64,000 nt of DNA from Arthrobacter sp. Leaf69 (GTDB lineage Bacteria; Actinomycetota; Actinomycetes; Actinomycetales; Micrococcaceae). Under the pieces are notes generated by a model, which saw only the letters and a program-made list of their open reading frames with translations, did not search any database and was not told the DNA's origin. The translations under genes were made by a program, and so were the position numbers. Positions 50,580 through 58,852 of this stretch are shown one piece after another; position 1 is the first letter of the stretch, and each line of letters begins with the position of its first letter. The stretch is from positions 443,263 to 507,262 of the forward strand of contig NZ_LMLR01000013.1 in assembly GCF_001422645.1 (NCBI RefSeq). Reading direction: 5' to 3'.

Positions 50580-53212
50580 TGGGAGAACCGCTAATCACTT
50601 CCGAACGGGTGCCTGGTCCGCAGTTTAAGATCCGGCCTCCCCTGCGCGGTCTGGGGGCGCTGGAACGTCCGCGTCTCGAAGACGCGCTGGCTGCTGCCGC
50701 TGACGCCCACCGCCTGACTCTCGTTACCGCCCCCGCCGGCTACGGCAAATCAACGCTTTTGGGCGACTGGGTCCGGAAAAGCGATCTACCGTGTGCCTGG
50801 TTGTCGCTGGACCGCTTCGACACGCAACCGACACGGCTGTTTCAGGGGGTCGTCGGGGCGATTCAGGCCGCTGCAGGGCCATTTCCTTTGCCTGGCACCG
50901 AAGCCGTGATGGCGTTGGACCAGAGCCTCGCCCATGACCGTGCAGCCTCCTACGATCTGCTGCTGGGAGCTCTGGAGCACCTGACGGAGCCGATCGTGCT
51001 GGTCATTGACGACGTCCAGTTGGCGGGACCGGAACTGGCCTCGGGAATTGTCGGTGTGCTCGCAGCCTCAGCCCCGCCGGCATTACGGCTGGTCCTTTCA
51101 GGGCGTGGACATCCCTCCATCCAGTTGGAGCGGCTCAGATACGGGGAAGGCCTGGGTGAGATCGGTGCTGCCGAACTGGCCTTTACCCGGGACGAAGTCT
51201 CCCGGTTTGCCGATTCGCTGGGGCAGGGAGCGAAAATCGACGCCGGATCACTCTGGACGCTGACTGGCGGATGGCCGGTCGCCGTCCACGCGAGCCTCAG
51301 CGCCCTGACGGAGGCCCGCAATGTGGCGGGCGGGATCACGAAAACCTTGCCCGCCCAACCCCCTCTAGGCGACTACATCGCGGAGGAGGTCCTGGGTCAA
51401 TTTGATCCGTCACTGGTGGATTTTGTTTTACGCGCCACCTCCTGCGACTGGCTGGGCCGTCGGCTCGCCATAGAGCTGCATGGCCGGCCCGACGGCGGCA
51501 TCCTGCTCGAAACGTGTCTCCGCCACGGACTCTTCATCGAAGAGCACGCATATCGCGGCGGTGAATCCATGTACCGTTGGCACTCGCTGTTCGCAGCGCA
51601 GTGCCGCAGGATATTGGAGCGGAGGGACCCGCTCCTCGCGGACCGGCTCCACCGCGTGGCGGCGCGCTATTACCAGGACACCGACGTGAGTGAATGCGTG
51701 GCCCGTGCCCTGCAGGCACATGCCCCCCGACTGGCTGTCCTGTCGCTCGGAGAGCACTGGCTGGAGTTCCTGCTCCGCAACGGCGCCCCCGCGCTTGAAC
51801 AAGTGTGCCGGGATCTGCCACACCCGTGGAACGACGACCCCGAGATGCTGATGATCGGCTCAGTCTGCCGCGCCATTGACGGTGATGTCCCGGCCGCTTC
51901 GGAACTCACCCGGCGTGCGCTGGCGCGTACTTCAGTTTTGGATGATGCGCGCCGACGGAAGCTCGACCGGTGCCGTGCCCTCTTCGAACCTTTGCCTACC
52001 AGCCGGCGGATCGACTTGCGCAACCCTGACGCGGACGGCCGGTCGAAGGTGGACGCGGCAACGGAGGACTATCCTGCCACTTCCTCGGGCCTGTTCCAGC
52101 TGGCCCAGGCTGAGTTCAGGTTGCACCGCGTGGGGGACCAGGCGGCCGTCCTGCTCCAATCACCCGCCGGCGCGTCAAAACATCTGGGAAAGATGGAAGT
52201 TTGCGCCGAAGCAGAACTTGCTTTGGCGTTCGCGGCCGGTGGTGACCTTGCGGCCGCCGAGGATCATGCTACGCGGGCGTTGGAGCGCGCAGACGGGCTG
52301 GGCGGCGGTTCTCAGGATCAGATGGCGGCGGCCTGGCTGGCACGCGGAATAGTGTTCTACTGGCGAGATGAACTGAAGGGTGCCCGCGCCCATCTGGCTA
52401 AGGCGCAGCGGCTCGGCAGCACGTCCTCGCTTGGTCCGGTTAGCGCTGTGTACAGGGTGCTGGTTGATTGCGCGACGGGTGATCAAGCCCATCTCGCCGA
52501 GTCCAGCGCAGCACTGGAGTCCTTCCACGACCAGGGCCGCTACGGAGTGTCTTGGGAAGCCTTTTACACGATCGCCAGGGCGAAGATCGCGGAAGCCGAG
52601 GGCGACTTGGCCTGTGCGTTGACGATGGTTCGGTCTTTGGGGACCGGAGGGCATGCCCCTTTGGTGGACACGCTGCTGGCAGAACTCCTGCGTCGGGGAG
52701 GAGAGACCGGCGCCGCCGAACTCTGCACCAAAGCACTTATCGATCGAGATCGAAACCGATACCTCGATACCAGCATGAGCCTGACGGAGGCCCTGCTGGC
52801 CCACGGCAACGGGGACGACGCCCGAGTGCATGAGCGGATAGAACACGCGGTCCATCGGGCGGAGCCGCAGACTATCCTGCGCTCCTTTACCGAGCGGAGA
52901 GAAGAACTCGCGGAACTGCTGATTCAACACGCCGTCTGGGGGACCACCCATGAGTCGTTCGTCGCTGCCCGGATGGCACGCCATACGCAAGGTAACCCGC
53001 ACCTCCGGACGCGTTCCTACTGGACCCTCACCGACCGCGAGCGCGAGGTCCTGGCCTACATGCGCTCGGTGATGACTGCGGCGGAGATCGCTGAGGCGCT
53101 GTTCATTTCCGTCAACACCGTCAAAACGCACGAGCGGTCAATCTACCGCAAGCTCGGTGCGGCAGGGCGGCGGGATGCCCTCAAGACGGCCGCCGAACGC
53201 GGAATCGTCTAA
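50579..53212 (+). CDS. Large ATP-binding LuxR (LAL/MalT-like) transcriptional regulator
   Basis: An 877-residue LAL regulator. A STAND-type ATPase is at the N-terminus: Walker A APAGYGKST (51-59), Walker B-like PIVLVIDDVQLA (about 139-150), and LVLSGR. A MalT-like winged-helix region and a long TPR-like helical middle (about 380-800) follow. A LuxR helix-turn-helix fills the last 60 or so residues (LTDREREVLAYMRSVMTAAE to AERGIV). Such proteins are activators that oligomerise when ATP and an inducer or partner protein bind. The GTG start has no ribosome-binding site and may be leaderless. It lies directly before a lipoprotein-SHOCT-cardiolipin synthase unit and is the obvious candidate to bind the palindromes of this island. 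Confidence 0.92.
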   Translation: MGEPLITSERVPGPQFKIRPPLRGLGALERPRLEDALAAAADAHRLTLVTAPAGYGKSTLLGDWVRKSDLPCAWLSLDRFDTQPTRLFQGVVGAIQAAAGPFPLPGTEAVMALDQSLAHDRAASYDLLLGALEHLTEPIVLVIDDVQLAGPELASGIVGVLAASAPPALRLVLSGRGHPSIQLERLRYGEGLGEIGAAELAFTRDEVSRFADSLGQGAKIDAGSLWTLTGGWPVAVHASLSALTEARNVAGGITKTLPAQPPLGDYIAEEVLGQFDPSLVDFVLRATSCDWLGRRLAIELHGRPDGGILLETCLRHGLFIEEHAYRGGESMYRWHSLFAAQCRRILERRDPLLADRLHRVAARYYQDTDVSECVARALQAHAPRLAVLSLGEHWLEFLLRNGAPALEQVCRDLPHPWNDDPEMLMIGSVCRAIDGDVPAASELTRRALARTSVLDDARRRKLDRCRALFEPLPTSRRIDLRNPDADGRSKVDAATEDYPATSSGLFQLAQAEFRLHRVGDQAAVLLQSPAGASKHLGKMEVCAEAELALAFAAGGDLAAAEDHATRALERADGLGGGSQDQMAAAWLARGIVFYWRDELKGARAHLAKAQRLGSTSSLGPVSAVYRVLVDCATGDQAHLAESSAALESFHDQGRYGVSWEAFYTIARAKIAEAEGDLACALTMVRSLGTGGHAPLVDTLLAELLRRGGETGAAELCTKALIDRDRNRYLDTSMSLTEALLAHGNGDDARVHERIEHAVHRAEPQTILRSFTERREELAELLIQHAVWGTTHESFVAARMARHTQGNPHLRTRSYWTLTDREREVLAYMRSVMTAAEIAEALFISVNTVKTHERSIYRKLGAAGRRDALKTAAERGIV

Positions 53213-53250
53213 TCAGGCCCGGCCCGGGAACGTCACCCGGCCGTAAGATT

Positions 53251-53267
53251 TCACCCGCCGCGGGTGA
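53251..53267. promoter_or_regulatory. Palindrome site 6 of shared island motif
   Basis: TCACCC-GCCGC-GGGTGA with perfect arms, 86 bp upstream of lipoprotein copy 2 and 38 bp after the LAL stop codon. Confidence 0.75.
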
Positions 53268-53353
53268 GGACGCCTCCCGTGCTGACACACAGAATTGTCA
53301 TAAGTGCCATTTGGTCGGGCTGGGGACAATGCCTCCAGGAAAGGAACCTCCAC

Positions 53354-53779
53354 ATGCCAACGAAAGCACATCCGCTCCTCGCAGGATCCATCGCGCTCGG
53401 AGCAGCACTCGCGTTGCTGACCGGCTGCGGTAGCACGGATACTCCGCAGGAGAACGAGTCGCAGGTCTGCGCAGCTACCAAGGCCTACGCCTCTGCCTTG
53501 ACGAGTTTCAAGGACGCGCTGACGCCAACGTCCACGGTGGACCAGGTCCGTACCGCGAGGGAAGAAGTTGTGAAGACCCATAACGAACTCCTCGATGCGA
53601 GCGAGGCCGTGGCCAAGGACCGGGTGGATGCCGTCAAGGAGGCTGAGCAGAGTCTTGACCGCGCCGTCAAGGACGTTCCCGACGACGCGACACTGGCGCA
53701 GGCCCGGGCTTCCTTGCGGGACGAAGCTGTGAAAGTCCAGGCGGCACTGAGCGACCTCGGAACCGCAGCCAGTTGCTAA
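53354..53779 (+). CDS. Small lipoprotein, copy 2
   Basis: A 141-residue paralogue of the lipoprotein at 39953-40393. Signal peptide and lipobox LLTGC (acylated Cys at residue 25) are followed by a helical domain with the same landmarks: ALTSFKDALTPTSTVDQVR, KDRVDAVKEAEQSL, DVPDDATLAQARASLRDEA, VQAALSDLG, and a C-terminal Cys as last residue. A second cysteine (SQVCAAT) opens the domain, as in copy 1, so a disulfide between the two ends is conserved as a possibility. GGAAAGGAACC precedes the ATG. It begins a unit with a SHOCT gene and cardiolipin synthase. Confidence 0.8.
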   Translation: MPTKAHPLLAGSIALGAALALLTGCGSTDTPQENESQVCAATKAYASALTSFKDALTPTSTVDQVRTAREEVVKTHNELLDASEAVAKDRVDAVKEAEQSLDRAVKDVPDDATLAQARASLRDEAVKVQAALSDLGTAASC

Positions 53780-53872
53780 AGCCCGTCCGTCAGGGGGAAT
53801 TCACCTTCGATTTCTTCGCATGGCCGTATATCGATCGATGCCGCATTAGTTAGTTGAAAGCAGGGTGGACAA

Positions 53873-54259
53873 ATGAGTTTCTGGGAGAATTTTTGGGATA
53901 TCTTCTGGTGGTTCTTCACCGCGTGTGTCTTCTTTGCCTACCTGTTTGGGCTATTTGCGATCATCGGTGACATTTTTCGCGATCACGGGCTGAGCGGCTG
54001 GTGGAAAGCAGTCTGGATCTTCTTCTTGGCTTTCCTGCCTTTTGTGACCCTCTTGGTGTATCTGGCTGCCCGGGGCGATGGCATGGCTGAGCGTTCCGTG
54101 GAACGTGCCCGGCGGGACCAGGACGAGGCCGATTCCTATATCCGCAAGGTCGCCACCCCGAGCCCCACAACAGAGATTGCCCAAGCCAAGGCGCTGTTGG
54201 ACGCAGGAACCATCAGTGCCGAAGAGTTTGAAAGAATCAAGAGCCGGGTGCTGGTCTGA
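53873..54259 (+). CDS. PLDc_N-like membrane / SHOCT domain protein, copy 3
   Basis: A 128-residue paralogue of copies at 36977 and 39470: MSFWENFWDIFWWF start, two membrane segments with GDIFRDHGLSGWWKAVW, and SHOCT tail (IAQAKALLDAGTISAEEFER). The leader 53840-53872 resembles the leaders of those copies. It stands between a lipoprotein and a cardiolipin synthase whose N-terminus has the same PLDc_N type of two-helix module, which hints that the SHOCT proteins may associate with such enzymes in the membrane. Confidence 0.82.
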   Translation: MSFWENFWDIFWWFFTACVFFAYLFGLFAIIGDIFRDHGLSGWWKAVWIFFLAFLPFVTLLVYLAARGDGMAERSVERARRDQDEADSYIRKVATPSPTTEIAQAKALLDAGTISAEEFERIKSRVLV

Positions 54260-54326
54260 AGCCGCTCGTGGCCCTCCCGACCCGTCGGACAGACTTCGGT
54301 CCCGGCAGAAGAGCCAGCAGGTAGCC

Positions 54327-55799
54327 GTGCGCGAATTCCTCCAGGATCCTGAAGCCGTCGCTGCACTTCTGCTGGCGGCCCATATCTTCGTCGTGGCGAT
54401 TGCAGCTGTGCTGGTATCGGTGAATCGTCCCCCGTCGTCTGCCATTGCCTGGGTGCTCGCCATCATCTTCATACCGGTGCTCGGCGCTATTGTGTTCTTC
54501 TTTGTCGGGTACTCGAAACTGCCCAAGGTCCGCCGTGACAAGCAACAGGAGGTCAACGAGCTGGTTCTGGCCCGGACCGCAGGCAGCACACTCATCAGCG
54601 AAGGCCGTGACTGGCCGGAGTGGTTGCACTCGGCGGTGGCATTGAACAACAACCTGGGGGCCCTGCCCATGGTGGAAGGCAACCGTGCCGAGCTGATGGA
54701 TGACTATGACGGCACCTTTGACGCAATGATCAAGGACATCGATTCGGCCGCCAAGTATGTGCACGTGGAGTTCTACATCATGTCACTCGATGCGACCACC
54801 GAACCCTTCTTCCAGGCGCTGGCCCGTGCCACGGAACGGGGTGTCGCCGTAAGGGTGTTGTCCGATCATCTGGCCGGCCTCATCTTCCCGGGCCGGAAGG
54901 AAACCCTGAAATACCTTCAGGACATAGGCGCGGAGTATCACCCGATGCTGCCGGTGCGGCCGTGGCGGGGTGAGTGGCAGAGGCCTGACCTCCGCAACCA
55001 CCGCAAGATCGTCGTCGTCGATGGCCGCGTCGGCTTCACCGGATCCCAGAACCTTATTGACTCCAGTTACAACAAGAAGGGCAACCTGAAACGCGGACTC
55101 AGGTGGCACGAACTGATGATGCGCATTGAAGGCCCCGTCGTCCGCGAGCTGGACGCGGTATTTGCGACCGACTGGTACAGCGAAGCGGACGTTCTGCTGC
55201 CGCTGGCCGCCAGCTCCAGTTCCATCGCCGGCAGCCAGGGCTCGGCGCCTATTGACGCGCAGGTCCTGCCCAGTGGCCCGAGCTTCGCGAATGACAACAA
55301 TCTGAAGCTCTACGCAACGCTCATCCACAAGGCCGAACGCCGGGTCAGCATCACCAGTCCCTACTTCGTGCCGGACGAATCCATCCTGATGGCCATTGTC
55401 ACTGCCGCTGCGCGGGGTCTCGACGTCGAGCTCTTTGTGTCCGAAGTCGGCGACCAGATGTTGGTCTACCACGCGCAGCGTTCCTACTACGAGGCCCTGC
55501 TCCGCGCCGGCGTCAGGATCTACCTCTACCGGGCGCCCCAGGTCCTGCACTCGAAGCACTTCACCATTGATGAGGAGGTGGCGGTGATTGGGTCCAGCAA
55601 CATGGATGTCCGCTCCTTCAGCCTCAACATGGAAGTATCCGTTTTGGTGCATGGACGCGGTTTTGTTGACTCGATTGGCGTGATCGAAGACCGGTACCGG
55701 GCGAACAGCCTCGAGCTGCGGCTCGAGGACTGGATGCGGCGGCCGGCGGCCCAGAAAGCTTTCGATAACCTGGCGCGCCTGACCGCATCCCTTCAATAG
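54327..55799 (+). CDS. Cardiolipin synthase (phospholipase D family)
   Basis: A 490-residue cardiolipin synthase. Two N-terminal membrane segments form the PLDc_N module (AHIFVVAIAAVLVSVN, SSAIAWVLAIIFIPVLGAIV). Two PLD catalytic motifs follow: HRKIVVVDGRVGFTGSQN and HSKHFTIDEEVAVIGSSN, both with complete HxK(x)4D. It condenses two phosphatidylglycerols, or PG with another donor, to cardiolipin at the inner membrane face. The GTG at 54327 gives the expected N-terminus; GCAGG lies upstream. It is 67 bp after the SHOCT gene and likely in the same operon, linking the island to membrane-lipid remodelling. Confidence 0.9.
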   Translation: MREFLQDPEAVAALLLAAHIFVVAIAAVLVSVNRPPSSAIAWVLAIIFIPVLGAIVFFFVGYSKLPKVRRDKQQEVNELVLARTAGSTLISEGRDWPEWLHSAVALNNNLGALPMVEGNRAELMDDYDGTFDAMIKDIDSAAKYVHVEFYIMSLDATTEPFFQALARATERGVAVRVLSDHLAGLIFPGRKETLKYLQDIGAEYHPMLPVRPWRGEWQRPDLRNHRKIVVVDGRVGFTGSQNLIDSSYNKKGNLKRGLRWHELMMRIEGPVVRELDAVFATDWYSEADVLLPLAASSSSIAGSQGSAPIDAQVLPSGPSFANDNNLKLYATLIHKAERRVSITSPYFVPDESILMAIVTAAARGLDVELFVSEVGDQMLVYHAQRSYYEALLRAGVRIYLYRAPQVLHSKHFTIDEEVAVIGSSNMDVRSFSLNMEVSVLVHGRGFVDSIGVIEDRYRANSLELRLEDWMRRPAAQKAFDNLARLTASLQ

Positions 55800-55832
55800 G
55801 CAAGGCCTGCCGGGCAGGGGAGGCCATGGTGC

Positions 55833-56522
55833 CTATTCGGCGGCGTCGCTGAGCAGCTGCCGGAACTCGGCTTCCGTATTCAGGACCAGCTTCTTGCCGT
55901 TGAGGAAAAATGTGGGTGTCCCGGTGACGCCCAGTGCCGTGCCGTCCGCGGCATCCTTGCGGATACGTTCCAGGGTTGCCTCGTCAGCCACGGCGGCGTC
56001 GTACTTGGCCAGGTCCAGTCCCAGTTCCTGCGCGAAGCTCCGGAACACGGGAGCCTGGGAATCCTGCTTTCCGCCCCACTGGTCCTGGGTTTCAAAGAGC
56101 TTCGCTGCCATTTGCTGGTACTTGCCCTGCTGAGCGGAAGCTTCCACAGCCAGGGCAGCGGTACCCGAGTTCCGGTGCCCGGTCAGCGGGAAGTAGCGGT
56201 TCACGAAAGTGATCCGGTCGCCGTATTCCTGCTTCAGTTCCTCGACGAGCGGATGGGCGGCGCGGCAGGACTCGCATTCGAAGTCCAGGAACTCGACCAA
56301 CTGGGCCTTCTCGACAGCGGGGGAGGTGAGCCGGTGGCTGTCCTCGCGGACCAGCTGCGCGGTGGCCGCCGCCTGCGGAGCCGCCGGGGCGGGCCTGTTC
56401 ATGGCGAAGACCGCATACCAGACGAGGCCGGCCGCAATAATGGCCCCCATCAGGATCCAGAGAACCAGGCGTACCTTTTTGTCCGTGTCTGCCGGGGCGG
56501 GTGTCGCCGTCGTCTTCGTCAT
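55833..56522 (-). CDS. DsbA-like membrane-anchored thioredoxin-fold protein
   Basis: A 229-residue protein with one N-terminal membrane anchor (VLWILMGAIIAAGLVWYAV) and an extracytoplasmic DsbA-type thioredoxin domain: FLDFECESCRAAHPLVEEL with a CESC redox site, an inserted helical region, and the cis-Pro loop GVTGTPTFFLNGKK. It belongs to the DsbA/BdbD/MSMEG-type oxidoreductases that form or isomerise disulfides outside the membrane. The ATG at 56522 is used; the preceding in-frame TTG adds one residue. Targets could include the two-cysteine lipoproteins in the same island, by inference only. Confidence 0.88.
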   Translation of the reverse strand: MTKTTATPAPADTDKKVRLVLWILMGAIIAAGLVWYAVFAMNRPAPAAPQAAATAQLVREDSHRLTSPAVEKAQLVEFLDFECESCRAAHPLVEELKQEYGDRITFVNRYFPLTGHRNSGTAALAVEASAQQGKYQQMAAKLFETQDQWGGKQDSQAPVFRSFAQELGLDLAKYDAAVADEATLERIRKDAADGTALGVTGTPTFFLNGKKLVLNTEAEFRQLLSDAAE

Positions 56523-56618
56523 CAAACTGCTTTCTGGTCGTGGTGGGGATCGGGGTTGGCCGGCAGTGCGGGAGCCGGCAGGCGAAACGCCGTCGGGTGC
56601 GCAGGAGGCTGAGGTGAT

Positions 56619-56957
56619 TCAGCTGCCGCTGCGGGGCGCGAACATGATCATGGCCACACCGAGCAGGCAGATTACGGAGCCCATGATGTCCCATCGGTCG
56701 GGCCGGAACCCGTCGAAGATCATGCACCACGCGAGCGAGCCGGCCACAAAGACCCCGCCATAGGCGGCAAGGATGCGCCCGAAGTGCGCATCCGGCTGGA
56801 GGGTCGCCACGAAGCCGTACGCGCCGAGGGCTAGGACGCCAAGTCCGGCCCACCACCAGTCCTTGCCCTCACGGACCGATTGCCAGACCAGCCAGGCCCC
56901 ACCTATTTCGGCCACAGCGGCGAGGGCGAACAACACGACCGATTTTGCAATAGTCAC
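56619..56957 (-). CDS. YnfA/UPF0060 family small membrane protein
   Basis: A 112-residue protein with four membrane segments filling almost the whole length: [22 protein letters not shown] at the start, [20 protein letters not shown], and [31 protein letters not shown]. These match YnfA/UPF0060, an SMR-like family. The GTG at 56957 fits the family's usual start; the upstream open frame is not conserved-looking. Members are suspected drug or metabolite exporters. Confidence 0.9.
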   Translation of the reverse strand: MTIAKSVVLFALAAVAEIGGAWLVWQSVREGKDWWWAGLGVLALGAYGFVATLQPDAHFGRILAAYGGVFVAGSLAWCMIFDGFRPDRWDIMGSVICLLGVAMIMFAPRSGS

Positions 56958-56995
56958 GGACCCATCATGGCAGGCCCGGTGCAGACAGCACTGCT

Positions 56996-57181
56996 TTAGG
57001 AGTCCGGCCAGTTCCGGGAACCGTCGAGGCCGCACCCCTGGCGGCTGCATTGCCGGGCACTCACGCGCCAGTCGGGCTGATTGGACGTGACCGAGCGTTC
57101 GTCCTTCCAGATCGGAATGACCCTGGAGCCGCACTCCCGGCAAGGCGGCTCCACATGTGCGCGTCTTTGCGCCTTGTTCAT
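56996..57181 (-). CDS. Small Cys-rich protein (zinc-ribbon-like)
   Basis: A 61-residue basic protein with two cysteine pairs, PPCRECGS near residue 14 and [10 protein letters not shown] near residue 48, spaced as in a small zinc ribbon. A strong GGGGGA site precedes the ATG at 57181. I do not recognise the family; nucleic-acid binding or redox sensing is possible. It lies just upstream of the YnfA gene on the same strand. Confidence 0.6.
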   Translation of the reverse strand: MNKAQRRAHVEPPCRECGSRVIPIWKDERSVTSNQPDWRVSARQCSRQGCGLDGSRNWPDS

Positions 57182-57384
57182 AATTTCCCCCAAGAAATCT
57201 TCACCAACAGCCTTAACTCTAACGATTGTACAAATAAAATCCAGCCACGTCCTGACCGAAAAGCGTCAGGCGGCGGCGCGTTGCCGGGTCCCGCCCCGAG
57301 CTGTGAGGCCCGGGAGGGAATACTGGAGCAGTCCTGTCTGTTGAATACCTATCCAGGCAATCCGAGGAAGAGGGAAACACCCCA

Positions 57385-57687
57385 GTGGCAACCGATTACG
57401 ATGAAGTACGCTCCGACGTCAAGGAATCGCAGGACAGGTCTCTCGAGGCCCTGCAATCTGCGAATGCCCCCGACGCCCGCAGTGTGGTGCGTGAGTTGGA
57501 TGAAGCGGATTCGCTGGATGGCGCCTTGGTCCCGGGTGGAGAAATCGTCGCTGAGGAGTTGACCGTCCAGGTCATTCCGCAGGCGGAGGATGAATTCACC
57601 TGTTACTCGTGCTTCCTGGTCCGGCATCGCTCCCAAATCGCGCGCGAAAAGAACGGCCACCTCTATTGCGTTGAATGCGAAGGCTAA
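57385..57687 (+). CDS. DUF4193 family protein
   Basis: A 100-residue acidic protein: ATDYDEVRSDVKESQDRSLE at the N-terminus and a C-terminal zinc-ribbon-like part FTCYSCFLVRHRSQIAREKN, ending YCVECEG with two CxxC pairs. This is the DUF4193 architecture, widespread in actinobacteria and often near dUTPase and RNA-polymerase-associated genes. The function is not established. The start is GTG 57385. It is preceded by about 200 bp of non-coding sequence shared with the divergent small Cys-rich gene. Confidence 0.88.
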   Translation: MATDYDEVRSDVKESQDRSLEALQSANAPDARSVVRELDEADSLDGALVPGGEIVAEELTVQVIPQAEDEFTCYSCFLVRHRSQIAREKNGHLYCVECEG

Positions 57688-57785
57688 ACTCCGGCGCCCG
57701 GAACACCCGCATGGAACACCCCGCCCGGGACAACACTGACGGAACAACCCGTTGACGAGAAAACTCCGGGCACTACAATCGGCGC

Positions 57786-58805
57786 ATGACCGTACTGGAC
57801 TGGCTGCTGGATTCTGATCCCGCTATTCGCTGGCAGGCGCTGCGGGATCTGGCCGGAGCGCCTGCCGACGCCGTCGCTGCCGAGCGCGCACGCGTGGCCA
57901 CCGAGGGGTGGGGCGCCCGGCTGCTGGCGCTGCGCGGCGGGGACGGCCAGTGGGCCGGGGGAGCGTACTTCCCGGCGCACGGCGGCGATCCCGACGTCGG
58001 GCTGTCCGGTGGTGCCGATGCTCCGTACAGCCAGACGGAACCCGCCGGGGACGATGCGTCCGACAACGGGAGCCAGCCATGGACCGCCACCACGTACAGC
58101 CTCCTGCAGCTGCGTGACTTTGGCATCGATCCCTTGGGTGACCAGATGCGCCGGACCGTGACGCTCGTGCGGGAGAACTGCCGCTGGGAGGAAGGCGGGC
58201 AGCCCTTTTTCAGCGGCGAAGTGGAGCCCTGCATCAACGGAATGGCCGTTGGGCTCGGGGCCTACTTCGGCCAGGATGTCGACGCCGTGGTGGCCCGGCT
58301 TGTCAGCGAGCAGCTCGACGACGGCGGGTGGAACTGCTGGGCGGAACACGGCGCGGTGGTTTCGTCGGCCGCGACAACAATCAACGTGCTCGAAGGGCTG
58401 CTGGCCCACGAACAGGCGACGGGCGGTTCGCCGGAATCCATCGAAGCGCGGCGGCGGGGCGGGGAGTACCTGCTCGAACGGCAGCTGTTCCGGCGCAAAA
58501 GCACCGGCGACGTCATTGATCCGGCCTGGCTCGAGTTCTCATATCCCACCCGATGGCACTACGACGTGCTCCGCGCACTGGAGTACTTCAGGACTGCCGG
58601 TGATCCGCCCGACCCGCGGATTGCTGAAGCCATCGCCCTGGTCCGGTCCAAGCAGCAGCCCGACGGCACCTGGCTCCTGGAAAACACGCATCCCGGCCGG
58701 ATCCACTTCGAGCTGGAGGGCGGAGACGGCCGGCCCAGCCGGTGGAACACCCTGCGGGCGTTGCGGGTGCTGCGCTGGTACGAGGCCGGCCAGGGCGTCC
58801 GCTAG
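57786..58805 (+). CDS. Squalene cyclase/prenyltransferase-fold protein
   Basis: A 339-residue all-alpha (alpha/alpha)6-barrel-like protein. Repeated QW-like elements (QLDDGGWNCWAE, KQQPDGTWLLEN) and WTATTYSLLQLRDFG support the terpenoid-cyclase/prenyltransferase toroid fold. The DxDD cyclase motif is not evident, so it is probably not a triterpene cyclase. Similar actinobacterial proteins are annotated as squalene cyclases without known activity. No signal peptide is visible and it is not clearly in an operon. Confidence 0.7.
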   Translation: MTVLDWLLDSDPAIRWQALRDLAGAPADAVAAERARVATEGWGARLLALRGGDGQWAGGAYFPAHGGDPDVGLSGGADAPYSQTEPAGDDASDNGSQPWTATTYSLLQLRDFGIDPLGDQMRRTVTLVRENCRWEEGGQPFFSGEVEPCINGMAVGLGAYFGQDVDAVVARLVSEQLDDGGWNCWAEHGAVVSSAATTINVLEGLLAHEQATGGSPESIEARRRGGEYLLERQLFRRKSTGDVIDPAWLEFSYPTRWHYDVLRALEYFRTAGDPPDPRIAEAIALVRSKQQPDGTWLLENTHPGRIHFELEGGDGRPSRWNTLRALRVLRWYEAGQGVR

Positions 58806-58852
58806 CCAGGCAGTCCGCGAGGAACACGCGGCGTGGGTTACTGAGGCACGGG

